Of a stretch of 39,183 nt of DNA, positions 7,924 to 16,570 are shown piece after piece. How positions within the stretch are numbered: the first letter of the stretch is position 1; every line of letters starts with the position of its first letter. The position numbers were made by a program, and so were the translations under genes. The notes under the pieces were generated by a model. That model saw nothing but the letters and a program-made list of their open reading frames with translations, did no database searches and was not told the DNA's origin. Origin of the DNA: JBKEDS01 sp047975545 (GTDB taxonomy: Bacteria > Bacteroidota > Bacteroidia > Flavobacteriales > Flavobacteriaceae). Location of the stretch: the NCBI GenBank assembly GCA_047975545.1, contig JBKEDS010000021.1, forward strand, positions 1 through 39,183. Reading direction: 5' to 3'.

Positions 7924-9000
7924 TCACGTTATTTTTGTTGGATAATATATTTTGCCCGAGGAATGGTCCCTGGCTGCCCCTGTTACGCTTTTTAAGCAAT
8001 TTACCTTGTTTTCCAACTTTAAAACACCGAGAAAACCAAAAATCAAGGCTTCTTTAAACTCAACAATAGCTTTATTTGGAATAATTATTTTGTTATTGGC
8101 AAAGTGTTTTAAGCGCTGCATTAAAAACGCATTATAAGCCCCACCGCCCGTTACCAGTACCGTGGCGTTTTCTTTTTTATTAATTTCAAGAGCCAACATT
8201 TCAGCAATATGCTCTACAAATGTGCGCAACACATCCTTTATATTTAATTTGAAGGCGTCTATTAACGGAAAAATAGTTTCATCTACCCATTCAAGCCCGA
8301 GGGATTTTGGGTGTTTTTTGCTGTAAAACGGCAGTGCGCTTAACTGTTTTAAAAGCGGCTCGTTAGTATTTCCTTCGGAAGCCAATTGTCCTTCATTGTC
8401 GTAGGCAAGCCCCAGAGTTCCTACATATTTATTTAGTACAATATTTACGGGGCAAATATCGTAAGCAATGCGTTCGTTGTTTAATTCGGTTGAAATATTG
8501 GCAAAGCCGCCGAGGTTTAAACAATAGCCGTATTGGGCAAACAATAGCTTATCGCCAATTGGCACGAGGGGTGCACCTTGCCCGCCCAAAGCCACGTCCT
8601 GCACCCTAAAATCGCATACCACGGTTTTGCCCAACAGGTTGGCCAGCTTGGGCAAATTGCCTATTTGGTAAGTTAGCCCCTTTTGGGGTTGGTGCAAGGC
8701 CGTATGCCCGTGCGAACAAATGGCGTTAACATCATGCAAATCGTATTTTTCTATAAAATGCTTAACGGTATTTGCTAAATATTGGGTATAATCTTCATCT
8801 ATATTGTTTAATTGTTCTGCGGAAAAATTCACCAAATTTTTAAGTTTTTCGACCCAATGCACCGGGTATGCCAAGGTTTCGGCTTGTTGGATGGAAAATT
8901 GCCATGTGCTGTTTTCTTGCCAAAAAATAATGTATGCCAAATCGATGCCATCCAACGAAGTGCCGGACATTACCCCTATAATCTTATATTTTTTTTGCAT
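7924..9000 (-). CDS. anmK: Anhydro-N-acetylmuramic acid kinase
   Basis: AnmK phosphorylates and hydrolyses 1,6-anhydro-MurNAc, released during peptidoglycan turnover, to MurNAc-6-phosphate (cytoplasmic recycling pathway). The N-terminal ATP-binding signature is GVMSGTSLDGIDLAY. Later motifs are CSHGHT, GGQGAPLVPIGD, NLGGFANIS and the C-terminal VTGGGAYNAFLM. I place the start at the ATG at 9000 (358 aa), because it gives MQKKYKIIGVMSG as in the family. The frame extends 7 codons to a TTG at 9021, but nothing favours that. The gene stands alone and is divergent from the acyl-CoA dehydrogenase. Together with murF at the left edge it reflects cell-wall metabolism, but they are not linked in an operon. 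Confidence 0.94.
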   Translation of the reverse strand: MQKKYKIIGVMSGTSLDGIDLAYIIFWQENSTWQFSIQQAETLAYPVHWVEKLKNLVNFSAEQLNNIDEDYTQYLANTVKHFIEKYDLHDVNAICSHGHTALHQPQKGLTYQIGNLPKLANLLGKTVVCDFRVQDVALGGQGAPLVPIGDKLLFAQYGYCLNLGGFANISTELNNERIAYDICPVNIVLNKYVGTLGLAYDNEGQLASEGNTNEPLLKQLSALPFYSKKHPKSLGLEWVDETIFPLIDAFKLNIKDVLRTFVEHIAEMLALEINKKENATVLVTGGGAYNAFLMQRLKHFANNKIIIPNKAIVEFKEALIFGFLGVLKLENKVNCLKSVTGAARDHSSGKIYYPTKIT

Positions 9001-9130
9001 GAAGTTATTGTTGGCCTGCAAAGCAGTTTAAAATTCAAAAATATCAATTTTCATCCCCGCTTCACCTCTATTTTTAGAAAATAAATTTTGAAAAAGCCCA
9101 CCATGGAAACAAATTATATTACTTAAACTT

Positions 9131-9170
9131 TTCTGTTTTAAAAAATAAATTTCTGTTTTAAAAATATATT
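9131..9170. repeat. 20-bp tandem duplication upstream of the acyl-CoA dehydrogenase
   Basis: Two adjacent 20-bp units, both starting TTCTGTTTTAAAAA (9131-9150 and 9151-9170), differ at only a few bases. They sit just upstream of the -7 box at 9181. They could be a regulator site on the same helix face (about two turns apart) or simple A/T-rich slippage. Confidence 0.6.
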
Positions 9171-9180
9171 AACAAAATCC

Positions 9181-9188
9181 TATATTTG
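9181..9188 (+). promoter_or_regulatory. -7 box for the acyl-CoA dehydrogenase
   Basis: TATATTTG fits the TANNTTTG consensus and lies 39 nt before the start codon. No good TTTG -33 box is seen at 17-20 nt upstream; the A/T-rich tandem repeat occupies that place, which may mean that an activator is used. Confidence 0.6.
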
Positions 9189-9227
9189 TTATCACATTCA
9201 TATTAATTAAAAGCAAAATTACGAATT

Positions 9228-10370
9228 ATGGATTTCAACCTTTCCGAAGAACACCTCATGATACGCAACGCCGCACGGGATTTTGCCCAAACCGAACTGC
9301 TCCCCGGCGTAATAAAGCGCGACGAAAACCAGCATTTTCCCAACGAACTGGTAAAAAAAATGGGCGAGTTGGGTTTTCTCGGTGTTATGGTTAGCCCAAA
9401 ATACGGTGGTAGCGGCATGGACACCATATCGTACGTGCTTATTATGGAAGAACTTTCAAAAATAGATGCTTCGGCCTCGGTTATTGTATCGGTAAACAAT
9501 TCGTTGGTTTGTTACGGACTGGAAGCCTTTGGCAGCGAAGCCCAAAAAGAAAAATACCTAACCAAGCTGGCTACGGGCCAATTTGTTGGCGCTTTTTGCC
9601 TAAGCGAACCCGAAGCGGGCAGCGACGCTACTTCGCAAAAAACAACAGCCATAGATAAAGGCGACCATTACCTTATTAACGGTACAAAAAACTGGATTAC
9701 CAATGGCGGTCGGGCCGATATTTATATTGTAATTGCCCAAACCGACAAGGATAAAGGCTCGCACGGCATAAATGCGTTTATTGTTGAAAAGGGCACCGAG
9801 GGTTTTCACATTGGGCCAAAAGAAAATAAATTGGGGATTCGGGGCAGCGATACCCATACCCTACAATTTAACGATGTAAAAATACCCAAGGAAAACCGCA
9901 TTGGCGAGGACGGCTCCGGCTTTAGGTTTGCCATGAAAACCCTTTCCGGGGGGCGTATAGGCATTGCCTCGCAAGCGCTGGGCATTGCTTCGGGCGCTTA
10001 TGAACTGGCCTTAAAATACGCAAAAGAGCGCAAGGCCTTTGGTACCGAAATTTGCAACCACCAAGCCATTGCTTTTAAACTGGCCGATATGTACACCGAA
10101 ATTGAAGCCGCCCGTTATTTGGTGCTAAAAGCTGCATGGGACAAGGACCAGGGCAATAACTACGACGTATCGAGTGCCGCCGCCAAACTATACGCCTCGG
10201 GCGTTGCCATGAAACACACCACCGAAGCCGTACAAATCCATGGCGGCAACGGCTTTGTTAAGGATTACCACGTCGAGCGCCTTATGCGCGATGCCAAAAT
10301 AACACAGATTTACGAAGGCACGTCCGAAATACAAAAGATAGTAATTTCACGAAGTATTACCCGGCAGTAA
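9228..10370 (+). CDS. Acyl-CoA dehydrogenase (short/branched-chain type)
   Basis: An FAD enzyme that oxidises acyl-CoA to trans-2-enoyl-CoA in fatty-acid or branched amino-acid breakdown, passing electrons to an electron-transfer flavoprotein. The 380-aa protein has the usual three domains: N-terminal helical (FNLSEEHLMIRNAARDFA), middle beta domain with FCLSEPEAGSDA and YLINGTKNWITNGG (FAD/substrate contacts), and C-terminal helical domain with the signature QIHGGNGFVKDYHVERLMRD. The catalytic base is the Glu in QIYEGTSEIQ (about residue 363), as in butyryl-CoA dehydrogenases. Length is typical. The start is an ATG with a -7 box upstream. Chain-length preference cannot be decided from sequence here. 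Confidence 0.95.
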   Translation: MDFNLSEEHLMIRNAARDFAQTELLPGVIKRDENQHFPNELVKKMGELGFLGVMVSPKYGGSGMDTISYVLIMEELSKIDASASVIVSVNNSLVCYGLEAFGSEAQKEKYLTKLATGQFVGAFCLSEPEAGSDATSQKTTAIDKGDHYLINGTKNWITNGGRADIYIVIAQTDKDKGSHGINAFIVEKGTEGFHIGPKENKLGIRGSDTHTLQFNDVKIPKENRIGEDGSGFRFAMKTLSGGRIGIASQALGIASGAYELALKYAKERKAFGTEICNHQAIAFKLADMYTEIEAARYLVLKAAWDKDQGNNYDVSSAAAKLYASGVAMKHTTEAVQIHGGNGFVKDYHVERLMRDAKITQIYEGTSEIQKIVISRSITRQ

Positions 10371-10450
10371 ATAAGTATTCGGGTGTGCGGGTGTGCGGGT
10401 AAATGAGTTTAATGCAACTATTATTATGTTAAATTAAAATTGACGGATGG

Positions 10451-10516
10451 GATTGCTTCCTCCGTTGTCGTTGCAATGACGTCATTGCGAGAAGGAGGCA
10501 CGACGACGAAGCAATC
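10451..10516. repeat. REP-like palindromic element
   Basis: Outer arms GATTGCTTC (10451-10459) and GAAGCAATC (10508-10516) pair perfectly. The centre is a perfect 16-bp palindrome, GCAATGACGTCATTGC (10473-10488). CCTCC and GGAGG can also pair. The sequence type (CATTGCGAG...GAAGCAATC) resembles the two copies near 31.8-32.0 kb, so it belongs to a dispersed family in this genome. Confidence 0.75.
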
Positions 10517-10630
10517 TCTATATTAAACTTCATAGTTGAGATAACGCTATGTGCAAAAATACTGTTCCATGGAGTTTCACAGAGGCACCCACGGAGATTC
10601 ACTGAGTTTTTTCTTTTTCAAAAATTAATT

Positions 10631-10680
10631 GTTCGCTATTCGTTACTCGTTACTCGTTGTTCGTTAATTCGTTGTTCGTT
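10631..10680. repeat. Degenerate TCGTT-rich tandem repeat
   Basis: The segment is built from near-copies of TTCGTTACTCG and TTCGTTGTTCG. No function is visible. It lies 46 nt upstream of pnp and may separate it from the REP-like element. Confidence 0.55.
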
Positions 10681-10725
10681 ATCCATAAATATTTCTATTT
10701 TTACAGCAAAATTCGCAATTAAAAC

Positions 10726-11538
10726 ATGATTAAATACATTGAAGAAACCGTAGAGTACCTACGGGACAAAGGTTTCGCAGCCCCCGAAATAGGCATTATA
10801 CTCGGCACTGGGCTGGATTTATTGGTAAACGACATAAATATAATAAAAGAAGTAAGCTACAACCACATACCCCATTTTCCAAATGCCACGGTCGAGTTCC
10901 ATAAAGGCAAACTTATTTACGGTACGCTCGAAGGCAAAACCGTAATTGTTATGCAGGGGCGTTTTCATTTTTACGAAGGCTACACCCTGCAAGACGTAAC
11001 TTACCCTGTGCGCATTATGGAAAAACTGGGCATAAAAACCCTGCTGGTATCCAACGCCGCCGGCGCCATAAACCCCCATTTTAAAAAAGGCGAACTTATG
11101 CTAATCCAGGACCATATAAACCTATTGGGCAACTCGCCACTGGCCTTTAAGGGTGTTTCGCAATTGGGCGAACGCTTTACCGACATGAGCCAACCCTACG
11201 ACACGGACATTATGGCCAAGTTCGAACAAATAGCCAAGCAAACCAACATAACGCTGCACAAGGGCGTTTACGCCAGCGTATTAGGCCCGCAATTAGAAAC
11301 CAAGGCCGAATACCGCATGCTAAAACTAATAGGCGCCGATGCCGTGGGCATGAGCACCGTACCCGAAATAATCGTAGCCAACCACCTTAACCTAAAAGCC
11401 GCCGCCATATCGGTACTAACCGACGAATGCAACCCCGACAACCTACAACCCGTAAAAGTACAGGACATTATAGCCATGGCCAAACAAGCCGAACCGCAAA
11501 TGATTGCGCTATTTAAGGCACTAATAAAATTAATGTAA
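10726..11538 (+). CDS. Purine-nucleoside phosphorylase, trimeric class
   Basis: A cytoplasmic salvage enzyme that splits purine (deoxy)nucleosides with phosphate to the free base and (deoxy)ribose-1-phosphate. The 270-aa length and motifs match the trimeric type. The phosphate site is GIILGTGLDLLV (residues 23-34), followed by MQGRFHFYEGY, VSNAAGAIN, and the base site GVYASVLGPQLETKAEYRML with GADAVGMSTVPE. The TDECNP segment near 230-237 carries the Asn typical of guanosine/inosine-preferring enzymes. The position equal to the usual Ser of the GSGL loop is Thr. The start is the only ATG ahead of the conserved region. The gene is followed by a repeat element and a Nudix gene in the same direction. 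Confidence 0.94.
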   Translation: MIKYIEETVEYLRDKGFAAPEIGIILGTGLDLLVNDINIIKEVSYNHIPHFPNATVEFHKGKLIYGTLEGKTVIVMQGRFHFYEGYTLQDVTYPVRIMEKLGIKTLLVSNAAGAINPHFKKGELMLIQDHINLLGNSPLAFKGVSQLGERFTDMSQPYDTDIMAKFEQIAKQTNITLHKGVYASVLGPQLETKAEYRMLKLIGADAVGMSTVPEIIVANHLNLKAAAISVLTDECNPDNLQPVKVQDIIAMAKQAEPQMIALFKALIKLM

Positions 11539-11544
11539 ACAATA

Positions 11545-11640
11545 AGGGCGTTACCCCGAATTTTGTTCGGGGTCGGGCTTTCCGCTATATCTTTTATGCC
11601 GAACCCGTAGGAGCCAAACCTGTTTCGGCATCTATCCATC
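11545..11640. repeat. Dispersed two-hairpin element after pnp
   Basis: The element has a GGGCGTTA lead, hairpin one CCCCGAA / TTCGGGG (11554-11560, 11566-11572), a linker TCGGGCTTTCCGCTATATCT, and hairpin two ATGCCGAA / TTCGGCAT (11596-11603, 11624-11631). I recognise the linker type (GTCGGGCTTTCCGCTATATC) as a sequence that recurs in Flavobacteriia genomes, from memory and without a search. It may act as a transcript end or an RNA-stability element for pnp. Confidence 0.6.
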
Positions 11641-11766
11641 CCGCGTAAAAACCTATCCATGTGTTCGTTTTTAAGGCATAAAAGGATGCCGCTGCAATCC
11701 CTAACGCAACTCGAACCAATGACCGTTATCAATTTCACGGCTAAACCCAATAACCTCAACAAAAAA

Positions 11767-12327
11767 ATGGACGAACTTATAGACTTAGTAAACCAAAACG
11801 GAAACCCAACAGGACAAACCGCCCTAAAATCCGTTATCCACAAAAAAGGCTATTACCACAACACGGGGCATTTGTGGCTGTACACACCAAACGGACAAAT
11901 ACTGTTGGCGCAGCGTTCGACAAAAAAAGCCATTTGCCCGTTGCTTTGGGATATTTCGGTTGCCGGGCATATCGATGCGGGCGAAACCATAGAAAACGGC
12001 ATACTAAGGGAAACCCAAGAAGAACTCGGTTTAACCTTAGCGCCCGAAGACCTAACCAAAATAGGCGTGTTTAGCTGTTTTCAAACCTACCCAAACGGCA
12101 TTAAGGATTTTGAGTTTCACCACACCTACATCGCCCAATTAAACGTACCAATAACACAATTAAAACCACAGGAAGATGAAGTCGAGGCCATAAAACTAAT
12201 TTCGTTTAGCCAATTTCAATGGTACATAGACCATATTGGTACCGATAACCATTTTATACCATCCAACAAAGCGTATTATATTGCTGTTTTAAACGCTGTT
12301 AAGGCCAAACACTGCTCCGATTTTTAA
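11767..12327 (+). CDS. Nudix hydrolase (IDI/YfcD-like)
   Basis: A 186-aa enzyme with a complete Nudix box (GHIDAGETIENGILRETQEELGL in two parts: GHIDAGE, then RETQEELG), which binds Mg2+ and hydrolyses X-linked nucleoside diphosphates. The layout MDELIDLVNQNGNPTG ... HLWLYTPNGQILLAQRS is typical of the isopentenyl-diphosphate-isomerase-like Nudix subgroup. Those proteins often have no proven substrate. I set the start at the ATG at 11767, which gives MDELIDLVN. The open frame reaches back to 11659, but those residues run into the repeat element and look non-coding. A hairpin terminator lies about 95 nt downstream. The true substrate is unknown. Confidence 0.87.
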   Translation: MDELIDLVNQNGNPTGQTALKSVIHKKGYYHNTGHLWLYTPNGQILLAQRSTKKAICPLLWDISVAGHIDAGETIENGILRETQEELGLTLAPEDLTKIGVFSCFQTYPNGIKDFEFHHTYIAQLNVPITQLKPQEDEVEAIKLISFSQFQWYIDHIGTDNHFIPSNKAYYIAVLNAVKAKHCSDF

Positions 12328-12421
12328 TCCATAACCGATATTAACTTCCGCAAGTTCAGCACAAGCAGCTATGTTTTAATTATTTTTAAAGTAGAAATGC
12401 GAAACACAGATCACTAAACAA

Positions 12422-12448
12422 AACAGGCCGCAAATGCGGCCTGTTTTT
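12422..12448. terminator. Bidirectional terminator between Nudix and TPR genes
   Basis: A perfect GC-rich inverted repeat AACAGGCCGCA / TGCGGCCTGTT with a two-base loop is followed by T on the plus strand. On the minus strand it is followed by TTTTG. It sits between two converging genes and can serve both. Confidence 0.85.
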
Positions 12449-12473
12449 ATAATCTTTTTTATTAAACAAAATA

Positions 12474-13727
12474 CTAATTTCCGGCTTCAAGCGCCTCAAC
12501 TTTGGCTTTCATTTCATTCTGTTTAGCAGTTTCGCCCAAAATGCTGTAAATGTTCATTAGGTTTTTGGCGGCGTTTATGTTTTGGCCGTCAAGTTCCAAG
12601 GCTTTTGTTAAAAACGGTACGGCCTCGCGGTATAAATCCTGGCGTTGTTTACGCAGTTCGTCATAACGTAAATTGTCTTTTTTAGAACTTCCCAAATTAT
12701 TCATTTCGGTAATCAAGGCTTCTTCCTTGCCCAAAATTAAAGCCGATAAGTTTATATAAGCATTTACATAGTTAGGGTCTAACTCCAAGGCTTTTTCGTA
12801 GTAGGCCTTGGCTTCTTCCGTTTGCCCTGACTCGGCCGAAATAACACCAAGATTATATTGCAATTCGGGGTTGGCGGGATCCAACTTAATGGCTTCTTGA
12901 AGCAATGTTTTAAAGTTTTCGATATTGCCCATTTTGTAGTGCACGTTGGCCTCGGATAGTATTAGGTTAATATCATCGGGGCTTTCTTCCCTTGCTGCTT
13001 TCATGGCGTTCAAGGCTTCGGCATCTTTACCTTGGCTTACGTAAATAAGCGCCACGGTTTTTACGATTTCGGGTTTTTTCGATTCGGTTTTGCGTTGGCC
13101 CGGTGCAACGTGGGTTTTTGCCTTTACCTGAATATCGCGCATGTTCTTGTTTTCAAAAACTTCTTCCTTGTTAGTTTCGGTATTGGTGGCGTAAAATTCG
13201 GTTTTAACACCCGTGTAGCCCATTTTTTTAAGCTCTTCGTACAAGCCCAATGCACGGTCGTATTCTTGTACGTTAACGGCTGTTGCGGCAGCGTAGTACA
13301 AAAACACGGTGTCCTTTGGTTGCGCGCGATATACGTTTTCAAAATACTTAGATGAGGCTGAAAAATCTTCTTTTTCGTAAGCCTCGTTTCCTTTGGTAAT
13401 TAAACTGTTTACCATCTTTTGCTTTAAAGCCGTAGACTCAACTTGATATGCGCCCGAAACCTTACCTATGCTCGCTATGGCCGCATCGACATCCTTCATG
13501 GAGGCTGCCCCGTTGGCATACAACGATTCGGCCAATAGGTAGTAGTACTGTGCTTTTGTTTTGTCGTCCATTGAAGCCAGCATGCCTTCAACTTGTTTTA
13601 ACCCTGCCTTTGCTTCGGCATAATTAGCGCCCTTAACAGCTTTTTCGACGGCTTTTAGTTCTTTTTTTTGTGCAAACGAAAATGCACCAACCGAAAAAGC
13701 TAAGGCTATAATCAATTGTTTTTTCAT
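12474..13727 (-). CDS. Secreted tetratricopeptide-repeat protein
   Basis: A 417-aa protein with a signal peptide (MKKQLIIALAFSVGAFSFAQ), so it is probably periplasmic. The rest is helical TPR-type sequence. Clear repeats include DKTKAQYYYLLAESLYANG, ASSKYFENVYRAQPKDTVFL, DINLILSEANVHYKMG, and PELQYNLGVISAESG with AKAYYEKALELDPNYVNAYI. TPR proteins are scaffolds, and no catalytic motif is seen. It starts 22 nt after gyrA in the same direction, so the two are likely transcribed together. Its cell role is unknown, and the link with gyrase is probably only one of expression. Confidence 0.88.
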   Translation of the reverse strand: MKKQLIIALAFSVGAFSFAQKKELKAVEKAVKGANYAEAKAGLKQVEGMLASMDDKTKAQYYYLLAESLYANGAASMKDVDAAIASIGKVSGAYQVESTALKQKMVNSLITKGNEAYEKEDFSASSKYFENVYRAQPKDTVFLYYAAATAVNVQEYDRALGLYEELKKMGYTGVKTEFYATNTETNKEEVFENKNMRDIQVKAKTHVAPGQRKTESKKPEIVKTVALIYVSQGKDAEALNAMKAAREESPDDINLILSEANVHYKMGNIENFKTLLQEAIKLDPANPELQYNLGVISAESGQTEEAKAYYEKALELDPNYVNAYINLSALILGKEEALITEMNNLGSSKKDNLRYDELRKQRQDLYREAVPFLTKALELDGQNINAAKNLMNIYSILGETAKQNEMKAKVEALEAGN

Positions 13728-13749
13728 TGTTTTTAATATTTAATTATTT

Positions 13750-16311
13750 TTATTCTTGTTCATTGTTTTCATCTGAAGCATTATCAGAAACTGTGCCATC
13801 TTCCGAAAGGTTTTGGTTATCAATAGCTTCTAAATTATCATCTTCATTTTCATCTTTCATTACCTTGGCTACTGCGGCAATGGAGTCGTTTCCTTTTAGG
13901 TTTATTAACCTAACGCCCTGCGTGGCGCGCCCCATGGTGCGTAAATTGGTAACTTCCAAGCGTATGGCTATACCCGATTTGTTAATAATCATTAAATCGT
14001 CGGTATCGGTAACGCTTTTAATGGCCACCAGTTGTCCTGTTTTTTCGGTAATCGATATGGTTTTTACGCCCTTACCGCCACGGTTTGTTATTCGGTACAC
14101 GGGTTCGCCGTCCTCGGGGTCGTCTATAAAGGTGCGCTTGCCATAACCGTTTTCGGAAACTACCAATACGGTTTCTTCCTGTGGGTTGTTAATGGTTACC
14201 ATACCAATAACTTCGTCTTGCTCGTTGGCCAAGGTTATACCCCTAACTCCGGAAGCGCTACGCCCCATGGGTCGGGTTTTAGCCTCTTCAAAACGTACGG
14301 CCTTGCCCGATTTTAGGGCTAGCATAACTTGGCTTTCGCCCGTTGTTAGCCTTGCTTCAAGCAGCTCGTCGTCTTCCTTAATGGTTATGGCATTGATACC
14401 GTTGGTTCGCGGTCTTGAATATTGCTCCAACAGGGTTTTTTTAACTTGGCCTTTTTTAGTGGCCATGATAACGTAATGGCTGTTTATATAGTCTTCATCC
14501 TTTAAATCCTGCGTGCAGATAAAGGCCTTAACCTTGTCGTCCTGCTCGATGTTTATTAGGTTTTGGATGGCCCTTCCTTTGGATGTTTTACTGCCTTCGG
14601 GAATTTCGTAAACGCGCATCCAGAAACATTTTCCTTTTTGGGTAAAAAACAACATGTATTGGTGGTTGGTACCCACAAATAGGTGTTCAAGGAAATCTTC
14701 GTTTCGGGTGGTCGAGGCTTTTTGCCCAACACCGCCACGGTTTTGTGTTTTATACTCGTTAAGCGAGGTACGTTTAATGTACCCGGCATGCGAAATGGTT
14801 ATTACCACCTGCTCGTCGGGAATCATATCCTCGATGCTTAAATCGCCTCCGGAATACTCTATTGAAGAACGACGCTCATCGCCATATTTTTCTTTTACGG
14901 CAACGAGTTCTTCTTTTATAATATCCATTCGGCGCTCTTTTTTATCAAGAATATCCTTTAGGTCCTCAATGGTTTTTAGCAGTTCCTCGTATTCCGAACG
15001 CAGTTTGTCCTGCTCCAGTCCGGTAAGTTGGCGCAAGCGCATTTCTACAATGGCACGGGATTGTATTTCGGTAAGCTTAAAGCGTTCCATTAATTTTTCC
15101 CTTGCCTCTTCGGCATTGGACGATGCCCTGATAATGGCAATAACCTCGTCGATATTATCCGAGGCTATTATCAAGCCTTCCAAAATGTGGGCCCGCTCCT
15201 CGGCCTTGCGCAACTCGTAAGTGGTACGGCGCACCACTACATCGTGCCTGTGTTCCACGAAGTAATGGATAAGCTCTTTTAGGTTTAACAACTGTGGGCG
15301 CCCATTAACCAAAGCAATGTTATTAACACTAAACGACGATTGCAACGCCGTGTACTTGTACAACTTGTTAAGCACGATATTAGGTATGGCATCGCGCTTT
15401 AATACGTAAACTATACGCATACCGTTTCGGTCGGATTCGTCGCGGATGGTGGAAATGCCATCGAGTTTTTTCTCGTTAACCAAATCGGCCGTTTTTTTAA
15501 TCATTTCGGCTTTATTGACTTGGTATGGTATTTCGTTAACCACAATGCACTCGCGCCCTTGTACTTCCTCGACCGTTGCCCGACCCCGCAGCACTATCCG
15601 TCCCCTTCCGGTATGGAAGGCTTCTTTTACGCCATCGTAGCCGTAAATAATACCGCCGGTTGGAAAATCGGGGGCTTTTACGTACTTGATTAGTTCGTCT
15701 ATTTCAATATCGCTGTTATTAATGTATTCAATAATACCATCGACAACCTCGCTTATATTATGGGGCGGCATATTGGTAGCCATACCTACGGCAATACCCG
15801 AGGCACCGTTTACCAAAAGCCCGGGGATTCGGGTTGGCAATACGGTTGGTTCTTGTAGGGTATCGTCAAAATTCAACTTGTGGTCTACGGTTTCTTTTTC
15901 AATATCGGCCAACATGTCCTCCGATATTTTTCGCATACGCGCCTCGGTATAACGCATGGCCGCAGGGCTATCGCCATCGACCGAGCCAAAGTTTCCTTGG
16001 CCGTCTACCAACATATAGCGCAAGCTCCATTCTTGGGCCATACGCACCATGGTATCGTAAACCGACGAGTCGCCGTGGGGGTGGTATTTACCGAGAACCT
16101 CACCAACTATCCTTGCAGATTTTTTATATGACGAATTGGCCCTAACGCCCAACTCGTGCATGCCAAAAAGTACTCTGCGGTGCACGGGTTTTAACCCATC
16201 GCGCACATCGGGCAAAGCACGTGACACAATGACCGACATTGAATAGTCAATGTAAGCCGATTTCATTTCATCTTCAATATTAATAGGGATCAATTTTTCT
16301 CCTTCTGCCAT
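13750..16311 (-). CDS. gyrA: DNA gyrase subunit A
   Basis: The cleavage and religation subunit of gyrase, which adds negative supercoils with GyrB. The 853-aa protein has the winged-helix region with the active-site Tyr121 in AAMRYTEARM, the tower and coiled-coil region, and six-blade C-terminal repeats. The quinolone-region sites Ser82 and Asp86 (HPHGDSSVYDTMVRM) are the susceptible type. The GyrA box (canonical QRRGGKG) is seen as TNRGGKG, with a second similar element QNRGGVGQKA in the C-terminal domain. The tail is long and acidic (last about 35 residues). It is divergent from clpC and is followed by the TPR gene. A topoisomerase IV ParC is less likely given the full C-terminal domain and GyrA box. 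Confidence 0.94.
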   Translation of the reverse strand: MAEGEKLIPINIEDEMKSAYIDYSMSVIVSRALPDVRDGLKPVHRRVLFGMHELGVRANSSYKKSARIVGEVLGKYHPHGDSSVYDTMVRMAQEWSLRYMLVDGQGNFGSVDGDSPAAMRYTEARMRKISEDMLADIEKETVDHKLNFDDTLQEPTVLPTRIPGLLVNGASGIAVGMATNMPPHNISEVVDGIIEYINNSDIEIDELIKYVKAPDFPTGGIIYGYDGVKEAFHTGRGRIVLRGRATVEEVQGRECIVVNEIPYQVNKAEMIKKTADLVNEKKLDGISTIRDESDRNGMRIVYVLKRDAIPNIVLNKLYKYTALQSSFSVNNIALVNGRPQLLNLKELIHYFVEHRHDVVVRRTTYELRKAEERAHILEGLIIASDNIDEVIAIIRASSNAEEAREKLMERFKLTEIQSRAIVEMRLRQLTGLEQDKLRSEYEELLKTIEDLKDILDKKERRMDIIKEELVAVKEKYGDERRSSIEYSGGDLSIEDMIPDEQVVITISHAGYIKRTSLNEYKTQNRGGVGQKASTTRNEDFLEHLFVGTNHQYMLFFTQKGKCFWMRVYEIPEGSKTSKGRAIQNLINIEQDDKVKAFICTQDLKDEDYINSHYVIMATKKGQVKKTLLEQYSRPRTNGINAITIKEDDELLEARLTTGESQVMLALKSGKAVRFEEAKTRPMGRSASGVRGITLANEQDEVIGMVTINNPQEETVLVVSENGYGKRTFIDDPEDGEPVYRITNRGGKGVKTISITEKTGQLVAIKSVTDTDDLMIINKSGIAIRLEVTNLRTMGRATQGVRLINLKGNDSIAAVAKVMKDENEDDNLEAIDNQNLSEDGTVSDNASDENNEQE

Positions 16312-16570
16312 AAATTTCTATTTAATTTTTATGTATATTTCAAAACATGCTAATATACGTATTTCGTTAGTTACGGTAAGCATTTAAGCTGTCTTTTTTA
16401 TTGTTTTTATTAACAATTTTCATGGCTTTTTTCGTTAATAACTCTACTTGGATAAATTTTGATTTTATAAAGTTTTTTTCGTCAATTAGCAACTTTCATA
16501 TAATTTAGGGTATAGTTTTTGCCAATGACTAAATGTTTTAATATTTTTATTGCAGAAAGGTATTTTAATT

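Larger units (their letters stand above)
10371..10725. other. Repeat-bearing spacer between acyl-CoA dehydrogenase and pnp
   Basis: This 355-nt stretch has no credible gene. It holds a short GGGTGTGC direct repeat next to the stop (10380-10400), a REP-like hairpin element (10451-10516), an A/T-rich middle, and a TCGTT-rich degenerate repeat (10631-10680). A weak -7-like box TATTTTTA (10696-10703) precedes pnp. Confidence 0.7.

Noticed and set aside
11659..11766. Extended N-terminus of the Nudix protein
   Set aside because: The extra 36 codons directly follow the two-hairpin repeat and do not resemble the family; ATG at 11767 fits the family start.
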